Assembly: GCF_958450345.1 (NCBI RefSeq) | Contig: NC_088780.1 | Coordinates: 61,043,533 to 61,107,532 of the forward strand | Source: Calliphora vicina | Taxonomy: Eukaryota; Arthropoda; Insecta; Diptera; Calliphoridae | Direction of reading: 5' to 3' | DNA length: 64,000 nucleotides | Shown: in pieces, positions 1 through 12,055 of the stretch | Position numbering within the stretch: position 1 is the stretch's first letter | How the letters are laid out: every line of letters begins with the position of its first letter | Translations under genes and position numbers: made by a program | The notes under the pieces: generated by a model | What the model saw: the letters and a program-made list of their open reading frames with translations, nothing else | Databases searched by the model: none | What the model was told of the DNA's origin: nothing

Positions 1-110
1 CCGTTAATAGCACTTGGGGTCAAATTTTAAAATCACGAAAAACACAGTCAAATTGAGAAACATTTTGACCCCAAGTGCACTTAAGGGCTAATTTCCCCTC
101 TTGCACTGTT
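1..110. mobile_element. Possible piggyBac-like end relic
   Basis: The first 100 bases hold two inverted blocks, CTTGGGGTCAAA and TTTGACCCCAAG, followed by CACTTAAGGGCTAA. piggyBac-like elements often carry GGGGTCA...TGACCCC palindromes beside CCCT/AGGG ends that abut TTAA. This end is decayed (GGGCTAA instead of GGGTTAA) and its partner is not in the window, so the call is weak. A mirror-like left end is seen at 62927. Confidence 0.25.
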
Positions 111-124
111 TTTTTGACTTTAAG

Positions 125-330
125 GTATAGTTATTCTAAGATTCATAAAAATCAGCCCAAAAATTTCTAATATTTCGCTATCCTTCATTTAGAAATTCCA
201 AATATTGAAAAATTTTACCTTTGACCTTCACGATTTAAGGGTTAACGTTGTCCGATTTTAGTAAAACTCCATATTTGGAATTATCTGACTTATAAGATTA
301 TTATCATACTTCCTTAGTACAACAACATAT
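125..330 (+). repeat. Fragment of the long-arm foldback family
   Basis: The stretch with AGAAATTCCAAATATTG, TTACCTTTGACCTTC and GATTTAAGGGTTAACG matches the loop part of the foldback element at 55311-57413 and the partial copy at 48955-50692. Only a piece of the loop is present; no arms are seen here. Confidence 0.55.
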
Positions 331-576
331 CGATAATTAGTAACGTGTATCATGATGTCGTACTACGAAATTTATTTCTTCAGCACATGAATAAGGTGCT
401 ATGCTAGTTATTTTGTGATATTTATTTTATTTTTAATTTTTTCCAAAAGAAATGGTACGATTTGTAGTAACGTCTATCACAAAACCATAATTCAACCCAT
501 GCAACGATTAGTACGAAATATAGTACCATGTATACCCAGCTTTAGGTATGATATTGATATTTAAATTTTTTAAACA

Positions 577-823
577 CACAGAGAAAACAGATTCGTGATA
601 GCAACCGAATTTGTTGCCAATCGAATGATTCGGTTGCACACATAGAATTTTTCAGTTCTAACAACAGAAAGTCAGTTGATAAAGAAGAATTTCAGTTGAG
701 GCAACCAAACTTTAGTTGCCCCTTCCAAAATATTGTAGACACAATTGTAAAGTTCGGTCACTAAGACGGAATCATTCGATTGGGAACAAATTCGGTTGCT
801 ATCACGAATCTGTTTTCTCTGTG
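577..823. mobile_element. MITE, family A (CACAGAGAAAAC ends), copy 1
   Basis: A 247-bp element with terminal inverted repeats beginning CACAGAGAAAACAGATTCGTG at the left and ending in the reverse complement at the right (GAATCTGTTTTCTCTGTG). The interior is AT-rich and non-coding, and almost the same sequence recurs at 7920-8164. Flanking dinucleotides are CA on both sides here; the other copies are flanked by TA, the target of Tc1/mariner-type elements, so I infer that superfamily. Confidence 0.85.
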
Positions 824-825
824 CA

Positions 826-1490
826 TAAACGAAAAATTCGTTCAAAAATATAAAATTTCAAAAATGAAAAATTTTTTAAAAAAACGTTTACATTAACTTC
901 TGGCCAGATAGTGGGAAGGACAAGTAGGAATTTTTCACAAGTTTATTTATTTTCAGTATCAAACATGGTTGCCTACCGTTTCGTAACGGTAATATTAATT
1001 TGGAATATTTCGGTAACGATATTCGAATGATAACAGTAATTTTGGCCCACTTAAATTTACAAACATTTAAAATAAGTTGACAATAAACGTAACTACTTTA
1101 CATATTTATATAATAGCGGTAACGATATTTTCAATTATTTCTGTAATTGTATCTTAACGGTAATGGCATTGCAGTTTTTTCGGTAACGGTAGTCTAGCTG
1201 AAAGGGTATTTTAGGTATTAAATATCTAGTTTTGTTCACTGTAAATTTGTATTACAAACTGTTTTCTTTATCGATGTCGTCTTGTGGACCGAATATTTTC
1301 TATTTGCGATACATAAGACTTCTAAATATTAAAGAAAATATATCGTTAGCTTAGTGTGCAAACTTTTTCTTGATACTGACACAAAATTAGAATAAGTAAA
1401 AACATACTGTGTGCTTGAATAATGTTTACAATTATTTCGATTTTTATTAAATATACAATAGCACCAAACTTGTATTATTTAATAGTCAAT
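826..1490. other. Non-coding, with repeated CGGTAACG motifs
   Basis: No convincing gene. Between about 975 and 1200 the motif CGGTAACG or a close variant recurs several times in both contexts (TTTCGGTAACGATATT, TAACGGTAATGGC). A similar stretch lies at 63330-63365. It is probably the interior of an old AT-rich repeat. Confidence 0.4.
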
Positions 1491-1633
1491 GTAATTTTTT
1501 TTTTTTTTATTAACGTTTATTTATTTATCGAATCTGCTTTACTTAGGCCTGACAATAAGTAATAAAATCTTATAACTAAAATTAAAACTAAATGCTCTCT
1601 GACGGGAGCGTTGATGTTCATAAGGGCCACATC

Positions 1634-3890
1634 TTAGCGGGGTGGTAGATCGGCTCTACGAAGCCTTGATCTTGTTTGGGTCTGTGTGAGATGTCTTGCA
1701 AGCGGGTTCGGGTGGTTCCACAATTTCATGATGTATTTCTCACGGACATTCTTGAATTCGTCTTTAACTAACGGTACTTGTAGGTCTCTATGGATGTTCT
1801 CATTTCTTACACACAGAAAACAGATTGGTCGGAATTCGGTATTTATTATAAACATTTAATAACGTAAACTGAAAATTTATTGTAATTATTAAAAAAGTAT
1901 ACATTTTACAGTTTTTCTATGTTTAGAATTGAAAAATCATAATCATAATTAAATTGAGGTTCTAGCAACTGTAAAATAAGAATATTTAACCGGTTTGTGT
2001 CTTTACTAAGCTTTATTCGATAGATTCGGAAATGACAATCGAATTAAATCAACAATATTAATGATTGTGATCGAAAAATTCGATTAAGACGTAAGAAAAC
2101 CAAATTCGGTGTTTACAAGCGATACAAAATAAAAAATGGTAAATAGTTTTGACATTTGTTCAAAATAAATATTAAACTAAATTCTAAAATACAATATTAT
2201 TTGTTTAAAAGAAAATAAAAACCAGAAAAGTCGATTTAAATAATTAATATTAGCGGGTTAATACAAGGGAAAGTAAGTTTCATAATTATTTTAACTGATA
2301 TCCGGATACAAAATAAGTATGTGAATGAATACTACACATACATATTTTGTAGAAGAATCTTTCTTAATTTCATTAAAGACATATTGATATTGTTTTAGGT
2401 GTAAAGGAATCAAAGATGAAAGGTAATTCCCCAAAAATGCATACAATCAAGATAACGAAGAATAATTCAAACCCTAATCATCCGGATATTATTTAAAACC
2501 AATCCATATCATGCATAAGACATATCATGCATAAGAAATTCAGTTTTCAGTCGTGGTTGCACAACATTATTTGTCTTGGTCTATCGTTCAATTCATCTTT
2601 TATGTATGGACACCTGGAACGTGCTGTCATGTTATAATATACAAATATGTATTAAATTATATTTTGTGTTTCTTTATATTTTAAATAAATTTAAATAAAC
2701 GGAATGAAATGGAATGGAATGTTTGAAAATTTATTGATTATAGCTACTAATATTTTCAGTCCTTTTCACCGAATTGTGTTTGAATACAGTTACGTGTACT
2801 ATATAATTCAGTTATTTCAATCGAATTAAGAGATAGTAATTGCAACCGACAAAATTCGATTGGCGACAAATTCAGTTGCCACAACGAATCTGTTTTCTCT
2901 GTGTATGTACCAAGGTGCACCTGTCATTATCCTAAGAATTCTCGATTGGGCCCTCTGTATAAGTTCAATACTGGAATTACTGGCCGTTCCCCACAATTGG
3001 ATTCCATATGTCCAGATTGGTTTTAAAACACATTTATACAGGATGACTTTATAGTCAAGGCTTAATTTTGATTGGTGATTGAGTAACCAGTGAAGGCTAG
3101 AGGCTCTTAACTTCATGTGAAGTCTCTTGGCTTCTATATGACGACGCCAAGTAAGTCGTCTATCCAAGTGAATACCAAGGTATGTAACAGTATCTGTCTG
3201 TGGAATGTTTATGTTATTTAGTGTGATAGGTGGACAATCACCCCTTCTGAGAGTAAATGTGATGTGTTTACTTTTGAGTTCATTTACTCGTATTCTCCAG
3301 TTATTCAACCATATCTCCACGAGTCTCAGATAATTTGCCAATTTCGTAGAAGCTACCTGCGGATCTGCATGTGAGCTAAGTATTGCCGTATCATCAGCGA
3401 AAGTTGATATGGTAAGTCTATCACACACAGGCAAGTCAGAAGTATATATCAAATAAAGTGTTGGTCCGAGAACACTTCCCTGTGGAACACCAGCTTTAAT
3501 TTCATAATTTCCTGTTACATAATCGCAATATTTCACTCTAAAAACTCGGTCTGATATGTATGACTCCAGCAATCGATGCGTACTTGGCGGCAGTAGACAC
3601 TTAATTTTGTGAATTAACCCCTTATGCCACACCTTGTCGAAGGCCTGAGCGATGTCCAAAAAGATAGCACAGCAGTATTTTTTATTTTCAAAAGATTTTC
3701 TGATCTCTCCAGTCAATCGATTAACTTGTTCAATGGTTCCATGTTGTTCACGAAAACCAAATTGATGAACTGGGATAATATTTTGGTTATTTAAGTATGG
3801 AATAATTTTACATTGCAATACTTTCTCAAATAACTTTGATATGCATGGCAGTAGACTTATAGGTCTGTATGAAGACGGCATTGTTAAATC
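1634..3890 (-). pseudogene. LINE ORF2 relic: reverse transcriptase, endonuclease missing
   Basis: This would copy the LINE RNA into DNA at the target site. The 351-residue frame starting at 3881 begins directly at the RT motif SSYRPISLLP. It then shows FLDIAQAFDKVWH, AGVPQGSVLGP and the catalytic FADD box, and the YLGIHLDRRLTW segment typical of Jockey RTs. The roughly 400-residue APE-type endonuclease that should precede the RT is absent: ORF1 runs straight into RT sequence in another frame. After the motif TGAPWY the frame enters the inserted element 1810-2903. The true C-terminus resumes at 1807 (RNENIHRDLQVPL) and stops at 1634. The element is therefore dead but could have been mobilised in trans. 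The RT family call is strong; the date of the deletion relative to the insertions cannot be read. Confidence 0.88.
1810..2903. mobile_element. TA-flanked DNA element inside the LINE (family A ends)
   Basis: About 1.09 kb. Left end CACACAGAAAACAGATT and right end AATCTGTTTTCTCTGTG form an inverted repeat like that of the 577 and 7920 MITEs. TA lies on both sides (1808-1809 and 2904-2905). Removing the element and one TA restores the LINE reading frame as APWYIRNEN, so the boundaries are well supported. The interior is AT-rich with no recognisable transposase; it is a longer non-autonomous relative in the Tc1/mariner style. Confidence 0.85.
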
Positions 3891-5862
3891 TTATAATATT
3901 AATATTTTGTGTAAGCGCTTGTAACAGGTTTTCTAACCCTCCCGTATTTTGGGGTATATTAGGCTGCTTATTTTCTGACTTCAAACCAGCGTAAGAGTTG
4001 TTTCCAGATTTAGCCGTGTTTAATTGTGTGAAATTTGCATTCATTGTCGTAGAGTTCTTATTTTCATTATTACGGGCTACTGAATTTACTAGTGTAGGAA
4101 AATCTATGTTACCCGCAGATGGAACAAAAAAGTCATCTCTCTTTGGTTGACGCCTCTCTCTCAATCTTTTTAATAATTCTTTGTAAACTGGGCATCCCCG
4201 ATAATTCGCCGTATGGTCGCCACCACAGTTTCCACATTTCTTTTTGAGACCCTTTTGGATAATATCACATTGTGATGAAGAATGCAAGTCTCCGCATGCA
4301 ACACATACAGTGCGTAGAGTACAATAATTTCTCGTATGTCCAAACTCTTGACAGTTACCACACTGGACGGGTCGATTTCGCTTGAGAGGTTCCTCAATAG
4401 TTATTCTACGATTCAGTAAATAACGAAGAGAGTATATTGGGTGAGTTTCATTCCCTTTTAGTTTTTTATCATCTGGATCTAACTCTACTCTAAACATTGG
4501 TTGAGGAGTTTTGTCTCTGTTAAATATATTTATTACTACTTTCGTTTTATAGCCCAATTCTTCCAGGGCCTCCTTGATTTCGTTAGGTTCTACACTGGAC
4601 TCTATACCCTTTATGACCACTATAAGGCCCTTACTACTTTTCAGCTGATATGTGTAGAAATTCTTCTTGCCGTCGTTTAAGTATTGAGAGATTTTTCTAT
4701 AATCCTCCTCAGTGTATATGACTATTTTCGTTTCATGCACACCACCTTTTCTTATTGGGACGATGTGGAAATTATTTTTTCCAACAAGATCAATTAATAT
4801 TTTTACCAAATTATTAGAACTAGGCTCCCGAAGGAAGATTGGTGGTGGCTTTAATGGTTTCTGATTAGAATTACCATTTTTAACAGACTTAATATTGTCA
4901 TCTTCACTCAAAAGCGCGAAACGATTATTATTCAAGGGACTTGTAGTTAGTTTCTGCTTTTTAAAAGGTGTCTCCTTTTTTTGTGGACTTAAAATTCTTT
5001 TATTAATACTTATGTATCTAAGCATACCTGGTAATACTGCTGGTTTTGTTGTGGTTATATTTCTTACATCCTTTGGAATGGCACCCTTCGATGCACCATT
5101 GTTACTACTTACGGTTTTATTAGTGTTAATTACACTTGCGCTCTCACTAGAATTTGTTTTCTGTGGTTTATTTAAAGCTTGTGTATACATGTTTAACTCT
5201 GATGTTGTTGTTGTGTTTAACACAGGCGTATTGTTCTTTCCCAGCGGGAAAAAATGATAGGACTTCAATTTGTAGGCCTTCTAAAGGGCATACTTACACA
5301 TTCTAAAAGATCCGATACTCATTCCACCCTGCCTGCTCTTAGAAGGTGTTCAAGAAGCCCTATGAATCCCCTTCTAATAACAAGTGAGCTTGTTGGCTGC
5401 CAACAGCCCATCATAAGTAGGCCTTCTCTCAGCCCTCTAACAGCAGCGAGTATGCAAGGCCTTGGCTCGCAATGACACGCCGTGTAAAATTGAAATGATT
5501 TTGCAATGCGACAAAATGATTTTGCAAGTCCTTGTGTCTGCAAAATGAGGCATTTAGGAAGGCCTCTTTACTGCATCTTTTTCCCGCTGGGTTATATTGG
5601 AATTTTTTGTATTCTCTTTTGTGCTATATTCTATACAATCACTTTTCGGTGATATTGATTGCATATTATTTGCATCATATAATTGAAGAGTGGGGGAACA
5701 AGAGCGAGCTCTCTCAATAGGTTTGGCGGTTAAATAATGTTTGTTGTAATTGCGATCAGTTATATTTTTTTGATCACTCTCCCCACTGAGAAATATGTAT
5801 GCATTTCTGCCGTTTAAGCTGAGCCTAGCAGTCTCATCATGAGAACTCATATGCTCTTTCAC
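3826..5862 (-). pseudogene. LINE ORF1: gag-like protein with zinc knuckles (split)
   Basis: Nucleic-acid-binding ORF1 of the Jockey LINE. The main frame (5268 to 3826) has a basic, Asn/Thr-rich N-terminal third. A middle region (about residues 150-290) looks like the PRE_C2HC/RRM-like domain of insect LINE gags. Three CCHC-type knuckles follow at about residues 302-365 (CGNCQEFGHTRNYC, CVACGDLHSSSQC, CGNCGGDHTANYRGC). The first ~14 residues of that frame belong to the inserted MITE. The real N-terminus lies beyond the MITE, from an ATG at 5862 (MKEHMSSHDE...) to KNSN near 5600. The last ~20 residues are out-of-frame RT sequence, produced by the endonuclease deletion. Confidence 0.85.
5240..5591. 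mobile_element. MITE with CCCAGCGGGAAAAA ends, inside LINE ORF1
   Basis: A 352-bp element whose inverted ends are CCCAGCGGGAAAAA at the left and TTTTTCCCGCTGGG at the right, with further inverted similarity around AGGCCTTC. TT flanks both sides, so the duplication may be 2 bp. It separates the N-terminal part of LINE ORF1 from the rest. Its CCCAGC terminus is shared with 17540-17937 and 58840-60069. Superfamily not identified. Confidence 0.8.
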
Positions 5863-6149
5863 TCAAATCAAAAGAAAAGGAACACAAACACACTTTCTTA
5901 TTAATTTAAATCTATTTTTGATAATTTAACAATTTTTTTTGGCACTATTTGTTTGTTTTTTTTTTACACTGTTTTAGGTGCACAATTGGTTTTTTTTTTA
6001 TTATTTTTCTTTAAGCGTCCAAATCGCCAAATATTGTATATATTTTTAACTTTAAAAAAAAACTTCAACACTTTTAACTTCAATAAAAGTACGGAGCGAG
6101 CTAAAAACACGTCTGTCTCTTAAGAAAGAAAAACGAATTGTGTAATTTT

Positions 6150-7090
6150 AATGTAATTTTAATTCAATAATTTAATCATAAATATTGTATGGAAAGTAAT
6201 ATAAAATTTGCTAAGCACCTAAAAAGGACTTTTAAATCGCCAACACACTTCTTATAAACCGTGTATTGTTAACACTATAAATAATACCAAATAAGTAAAA
6301 AAAAAACTAACTGATTTAAAAAATTTTAGAACGTTTTTCTGTCTCCTATAATATTTGTTGAAAGGGACTTATCACGTTTGCGCGCAAATCTGACGATATG
6401 TATACATAATTTTTACGTTCAGTATGAGCCAGTAACGAAACAGTTGTTTAGCTTTTAATACCACTACAAAAGTGTACCGCGTAATGAAAAAGGCATAAAT
6501 ACTTTTTTATCTTGAAAATAAATTAATAAGTCCCAAACAAGTGCAATATAAAAAGTTTTTTTATTGAAGTGTTTAAATGTGAGATTTGCGAGCTGATTTC
6601 TTTGGAATTTTAAAAAGAACGTAAACTTTTTCTTTATTTTTTTTTAAATATGCATGCAACTTTGTTCTTTTAACCTTCTATCGTTAGGCTAATACTGTTA
6701 TGAGGTTAGACAGATTATTTGTTTTCATTGTTATTCCAAGAATCGACAGAGTGCATGGTATATGAATTATTAAATTAAAACCCATGTCTAATACTAGACA
6801 TTGGTTTTCTGGTATAATATTATTAATTACATACAATTCATTACATGTACATTAGGGATATAACTAATTTTGGCGAAATTTTTGGCATACCACCACGTGA
6901 TGGCCAAGGTTGTATAAGTGAAAAATGGCGGGATTTTAAAAAAATACGCGGGACAAAATATAATAAATTATTGTAAATTTATGCAATAAATGCGTAAATC
7001 TTAAAATACATGTTTTGTTCGCTTGTTAGCTACTTTAACTGGATTTGGAAATTTTTCATACAAAAAATAAAAAAATATATTGAAAAATAT
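6150..7090. other. AT-rich, no gene seen
   Basis: Low-complexity AT-rich sequence with scattered short runs of T and A. I find no splice-flanked exon, RNA gene or element boundary that I can defend. Confidence 0.5.
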
Positions 7091-7098
7091 TAGGTGTA

Positions 7099-7548
7099 TT
7101 ACAAAAAATGCCAAGAAGAGAATTGCACATCTTTTGAGACCAAAAGTGAAGCGTATTGCAGAGATAGCGTTTTGCTTCGATCGAAACAAATAGTAGTCGA
7201 ACGGGACAACGTTTGGACTATAAAGCGGATGAAGAAAAACTTCCCAATTTTTAACAGGTACTGCAGCATTTCAGACATAAGAAATCGTCTTTCCTGATTC
7301 CTGCTAACGTTTTGGAATTGCTGATTGAGTAGCTGCCAATGATTTCGAAAGCTCTTGTTGAGTTTGACATCTATCTTCATTGCATAATGCATCCAATTCT
7401 TGGGTTTCAGGCTAGCCTGGGCGATATTTGTCTCCCGTGTCAAAATAACCACTTCAGAACCGAACAAACAATCTCTCGCACGTTGAAACCGATGTAACAC
7501 ATTTACCATAAGCTTTGCTGAGCAATCGGTCTGCTTCAGCTGTATTTT
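7099..7548 (-). pseudogene. Unrecognised protein-like frame, possible gene remnant
   Basis: The minus-strand frame from 7509 encodes 136 residues. Its composition is unlike the AT-noise frames around it (KPKNWMHYAMKIDVKLNKSF, NHWQLLNQQFQN), and an open extension upstream reads QLKQTDCSAKLM before the ATG. The middle is predicted to be helical and polar. No motif, signal peptide or membrane segment is recognised, and the C-terminal half becomes less gene-like. It could be an exon or a processed relic of a cellular gene, or a transposon fragment. I cannot assign a family and give no function. Confidence 0.3.
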
Positions 7549-7919
7549 TTTTTTTAATTAAAGAATTAAAGCAAAACTTCCTTCATATGACGCTTTGTTG
7601 GCACAAAATTCGACATTTACGAAGCAAATATAATGAAGGAGGTACAATTTTTAATTAATCGATTGATCATTAAGATATTTTTTTTTTGAGCTATACAAAC
7701 ATATGTAGAAATGCTGTTTTACAATTTAACATAGATTGAAAAATAGCTGGTTCAGTATACGAACTCATTTCTGCATAAAAATTTACACACGGGAAATATA
7801 TGCGTACCAGTTGTAATGTACAAATCGCAATCGTATGGTTGTATCAAGGTGACATTTGCAAATATGCGATGAGTTTAAAAATTGATTGTAACAAATCGTT
7901 ATGTTTTTTAGGAAAACTA

Positions 7920-8164
7920 CACAAAGAAAACAGATTCGTGATAGCAACCGAATTTGTTGCCAATCGAATGATTCGGTTGCACACATAGAATTTTTCAGTT
8001 CTAACAACAGAAAGTCAGTTGATAAAGAAGAATTTCAGTTGAGGCAACCAAACTTTAGTTACCCCTTCCAAAATATTGTAGCCACAACTGTAAAATTCGG
8101 TCACTAAGATAGTATCATTCGATTGACAACAAATTCGGTTGCTATCACGAATCTGTTTTCTGTG
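7920..8164. mobile_element. MITE, family A, copy 2
   Basis: A 245-bp near-copy of the 577-823 MITE: left end CACAAAGAAAACAGATTCG, right end CGAATCTGTTTTCTGTG, flanked by TA on both sides (7918-7919 and 8165-8166). The shared interior includes ATTTCAGTTGAGGCAACC. The TA duplication points to a Tc1/mariner-type mobiliser. Confidence 0.88.
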
Positions 8165-8166
8165 TA

Positions 8167-9335
8167 TAAATGACGATTGGGAGCCTTCTAACTGCTAGCT
8201 GATGGTCTACTTAGTAGACTCTACTAGGGTGGGCTTGTGTCATCTACAATTCCTATCGCTCACATATTAATAGTTTGTACGTTAACACATAATATCACAG
8301 ACTCCCTTGCCTCGGTTACAGATTTAGAAAAAAATAAAATAAAAAAATCAGGTCTAATATCGAAATATAAAACAATCCAAAATTAAAATTTATAAAGTGG
8401 TTGTACTGAGATTTACATCGATTTTTCTGTAGTTTATTTAGGCACCCAAGATGTTATTGGGACCAGCGCCTAACTACCCTCCCTACCTTATGTTTTAGTG
8501 GCGATTGTACGAGTATACTAAAACCCACAAGTGCTATATCCTAACTCATTTCACATCCGTAAGAAAGTATTCGAAAATTTACATATTTATTTCAAATATT
8601 CACATTTAATCATCAAAATATAGAATAATTCATTATTATAGTTCGGAAATATAACTTAATAAGTATATATTAATGAACTAAACAAATATTCATCTCTTAA
8701 AATTATTAGAAAGTACAAAATAAATAGCTAATAGATAAATTTTAATAAAATTTCATAAATTTTAAAACAATTCTAATCTAGCTGTATTTATGATCTATGG
8801 GGTTACTTCCCTGATAAATTTCAACTAAATCTTAAAGTTACATTTAAAATGTTTAACAAGAGAAAAAACATAAATTAGCTTTAAAGAAAAAAAACTAATT
8901 AAACAAACGAAAGCAAAATAAAAAAATGATCCATTACTAGAAATTTAAGAGAAAACTTATTGATCTCAGTAAATGTAAAGTATAACAAAAATTTTTATTA
9001 TTTGCAACAAAAGAAAAGAAATAACATATTTTCTTGGGAAGATTTACAAAAGCTTCCGCAAAACCTTCAAATATCTGAAGAAATATATAACGATAAACTA
9101 TACATATATCAATTACTGCAGCCTTCATGAAGTTTATAAACAAATTCCAAGAGATTTGTCAAATGCTATGGTTTTACCAAAGGTGAAAGGAATGAATTCG
9201 AGAATTTAAGAAAAGTATGTTTTGTTTGGAAGTTTGTAAAGATTTTCAAAATTGTTGACAAACCTCTAGGTTTGGAATTGGCCAAAATGCGTAAGCTCAA
9301 AAACGAAATAAAGTGGCAGAGTTTTTAGTATTTAA
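8167..9335. other. AT-rich, no gene seen
   Basis: Only short random frames. Nothing supportable besides AT-rich intergenic sequence. Confidence 0.5.
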
Positions 9336-11498
9336 TCTATATATATAAAAGAGTAACGTTACTGACTGACTGACTGACTGATTCATCATCGCACAGCCCA
9401 AACGGATGAAGCTATAATCATGAAATTTTAACTGTGGGTTCCTCCCTCCCCAAAACGATCCGATAAGAAGGGATTTTTGGAAATTCGAATGTTTAGGGGG
9501 TAAAAAAGGGTAAAAACGGGTAAATTCGGTAACCTTATATCTTAAAAACTAATAAAGATACAAAAAAACTTAAAATTGCATGTTACTCCATTCAAAAAAT
9601 AAGCTGACAGGTGTTTCGTACTTTTTCGAAATTCGAAACTTTTAGGGGAGAAAACGGGTAAAAACTGTATTTTGGTACTTTTTTGACACCCTATGTATCT
9701 TTTAAACCAATAAACATAGAATCAAATTTTAAATCGTATTCTTTACTTATCAAAAAATAAAAAATATAAGTTTGGTACTTTTTGGAAATTCGAACCCTTA
9801 AGGGATAAAAATTGTGTTTATTTTTGGTACTTTTTCATAAAATATGTTTTTCTATAATTTGACATAGACATACGAATATTTTATTATGAGCTCCCACCAC
9901 GTTACAGAAATTTATTTGAATAAAATTTTACCACCTCAATGGGGATAAAAAAGGTACCAAAAAGGGGATAAAATCGGGAAAATACATTATATTTGAAATT
10001 ATTAAGCCAATTTTGATAATTTTTTTAACGTTGGTTCCTGGATTCATACAAAAATTAACTAACAGGGTGTTATTTGGAACTCGAGTACCAAGGTGTATAT
10101 TGGGCCAAATCTGGGTAAACAGTTTGGTACTTTTTTAAAACATATTTATTCTTGGGCACATTAACACAGATTTTAATATTTTGAGACATGCCTGTAGCAT
10201 AAACAATTTTGGCAAAATGGAAGATAAGGGAAATTGGTACTTTTCACCTAATGGTACTTTTTTAACATTTTAAATTATTTCAGTTATCGGCTTTTAAAGT
10301 TAGCTGATATGTATCTGAGTGATGTTAGTGTTAGGAATAGGGGATAATATTTAGGTACCAAAATGTGTGAACTGAACTATAGGTACTTTTTTTGTTCTTC
10401 TAATGGTACTTTTTTGAAATTTGTATAACAATGGACTTAGAAACATAAAATTAAACATATATGGTACTAAGTGAGTGAGAATTCTAGGGGGAGACTGTTT
10501 GGTACTTTTTCTTTATTGGAATGGTACTTTTTGTAATTTCTTCACCAATGAACCTAGAAACATGAAATAAAGCTTATATGGAACCGAGTGAGTGGGAAAC
10601 CACAAGTGTGGGTTTTTTGGTACTTTTTCTATATTCTAATGGTACTTTTTGAATTGTCTGTAATAATGGACATAGAAATATGAAGTTAAGGATATATGGT
10701 CCTAAGTGAGTGAGAATTCTAGGGGGAGACTTTTTGGTACTTTTTGTTTATTCTAATGGTACTTTTTTGAATTTTCTATAACAATGAACTTAAAAACATG
10801 AAATTAAGCTTACAAGGTCATAAGTCAGTGAGAATTCTAGGGGGAGACTTTTTGGTACTTTTTCTTTATTCTAATGGTACTTTTTGTACCATTAAAATAA
10901 AAAGTACCATTTTTGGTACTTTTTGTATATCCTAATGGTACTTTTTGAATTTTCTGTAATAATGGACATAAAATATGAAATTAGGCGTATATGGTCCCAA
11001 GTGAATGAAAATTCAAGGGCATACTTCGTGGTACGTTTTCTTTATTCTCATGGGTACTTTTTTGAATTTCCTATAATAATGGACCTAGAGTTTCCAAAAA
11101 ATCGAAGAATTTCAAAACCGCGGTTTCGGTTTTAAAAAATTAAAAACCGATCGGTTTCGGTTTTGTGATAATTTATTTAATATTAAGTATTATAGAAACA
11201 AAATTAGTTGATAATATAGGAAATGATATACAAATCTAAAATTCAAACTATGGTTTAGTGAATGCGAATTTAAAAGTGATAATCAATGGTACTATTTCCT
11301 TATTGCAATGGTACTTTTTGAATATTTTATAATAATAATAAACCTAAAAATTTAAATTTAGGAACACATTTTTCATTTTCTATAATAATGGACCCAGAAA
11401 TATGAAATTAGACATTTACAATTAGATTCACAAAGTGAGACTTGATAGTACTATTTCTTTCTTCTAATTGGGGTGGCGAAGCGCACCGGGTCAGCTAG
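9336..11498 (+). mobile_element. Non-autonomous Helitron
   Basis: A 2163-bp rolling-circle element. The 5' end is TCTATATATATAAAAGAG directly after a host A. The 3' end is a short hairpin, GCGAAGCGC, then ACCGGGTCAGCTAG, directly before a host T. This fits the Helitron rule of insertion between A and T with TC and CTRR termini. There is no Rep or helicase coding sequence; the interior is dominated by GGTACTTTTT-containing repeats. A (TGAC)n run lies just inside the 5' end. Confidence 0.88.
10250..11095 (+). repeat. ~120-bp tandem repeats inside the Helitron
   Basis: At least six units of about 118-124 bp. Each contains GGTACTTTTT twice, a TGGACNTAGAAA block and the phrase AAGTGAGTGAGAATTC or a variant. 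Decayed further units reach about 11460. A local palindrome, AAAAGTACCATTTTTGGTAC, lies near 10900. Helitrons and DINE elements often carry internal minisatellites; this is such a case by inference. Confidence 0.85.
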
Positions 11499-11499
11499 T

Positions 11500-12055
11500 A
11501 ATATACATACAAATGTTCATCATGGACTGAACCGAACAAATTTAAGTTTAGTTAAATAAATTTTAAGGAATGAAATGAAAATATTTAATTGTGATTCTAA
11601 ATTTTTAAAATTAACACACTGCTAAAAAACACTTTTTGTAAGAACTAGAAAAGCGAACAAGTGGGGATTGTAGATTTTGAAACACCCTAAAAATTTTGAG
11701 TTATTTTGAAAAAACTGTAGTACTTTAATAAATCATTTTTTTCGTCAAATGTACGCATAAAATGTATTTTCTATGAAAACCTATTTTTTTTGTACAATGT
11801 TTTAATGTTGTATATAGAAAAAAACGAGACATTACTCGTTAAAATCGGTTTAAATTTGCAAAAGTTTAAAAACATTTTCGAAAAGTTCGAAAAAATTAAA
11901 AATTAAATTAAAAACTCTACAAATATTTTATTAAAAAAAGTATTAATGAAAAGTTGAATAAAACCATGTTTTGTTAGGAACTAAATTTTGCTATTTTCAT
12001 AGTAAAATAAGAAATGAAAAGCTACTTAAAATAAAAAAGTTGATGAATCTAGTTT
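11500..12055. other. AT-rich, no gene seen
   Basis: No supportable gene or element boundary between the Helitron and the first DINE copy. Confidence 0.5.

Larger units (their letters stand above)
1495..6149 (-). mobile_element. Jockey-clade LINE, internally deleted and interrupted
   Basis: A non-LTR retrotransposon on the minus strand. A T-run at 1499-1510 is its poly(A) tail. Going upstream come an ORF2 RT relic, an ORF1 gag-like protein with zinc knuckles, and a 5' untranslated region. Two DNA elements sit inside it (1810-2903 and 5240-5591). The ORF2 endonuclease domain is absent. An 11-bp match, AATGTAATTTT, at 1488-1498 and 6150-6160 could be the target-site duplication and is the basis of the 5' limit; it is AT-rich, so that limit is uncertain. 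Confidence 0.85.

Noticed and set aside
4170..5257. Frames at 4170-4397 and 4895-5257
   Set aside because: Alternate-frame shadows of LINE ORF1.
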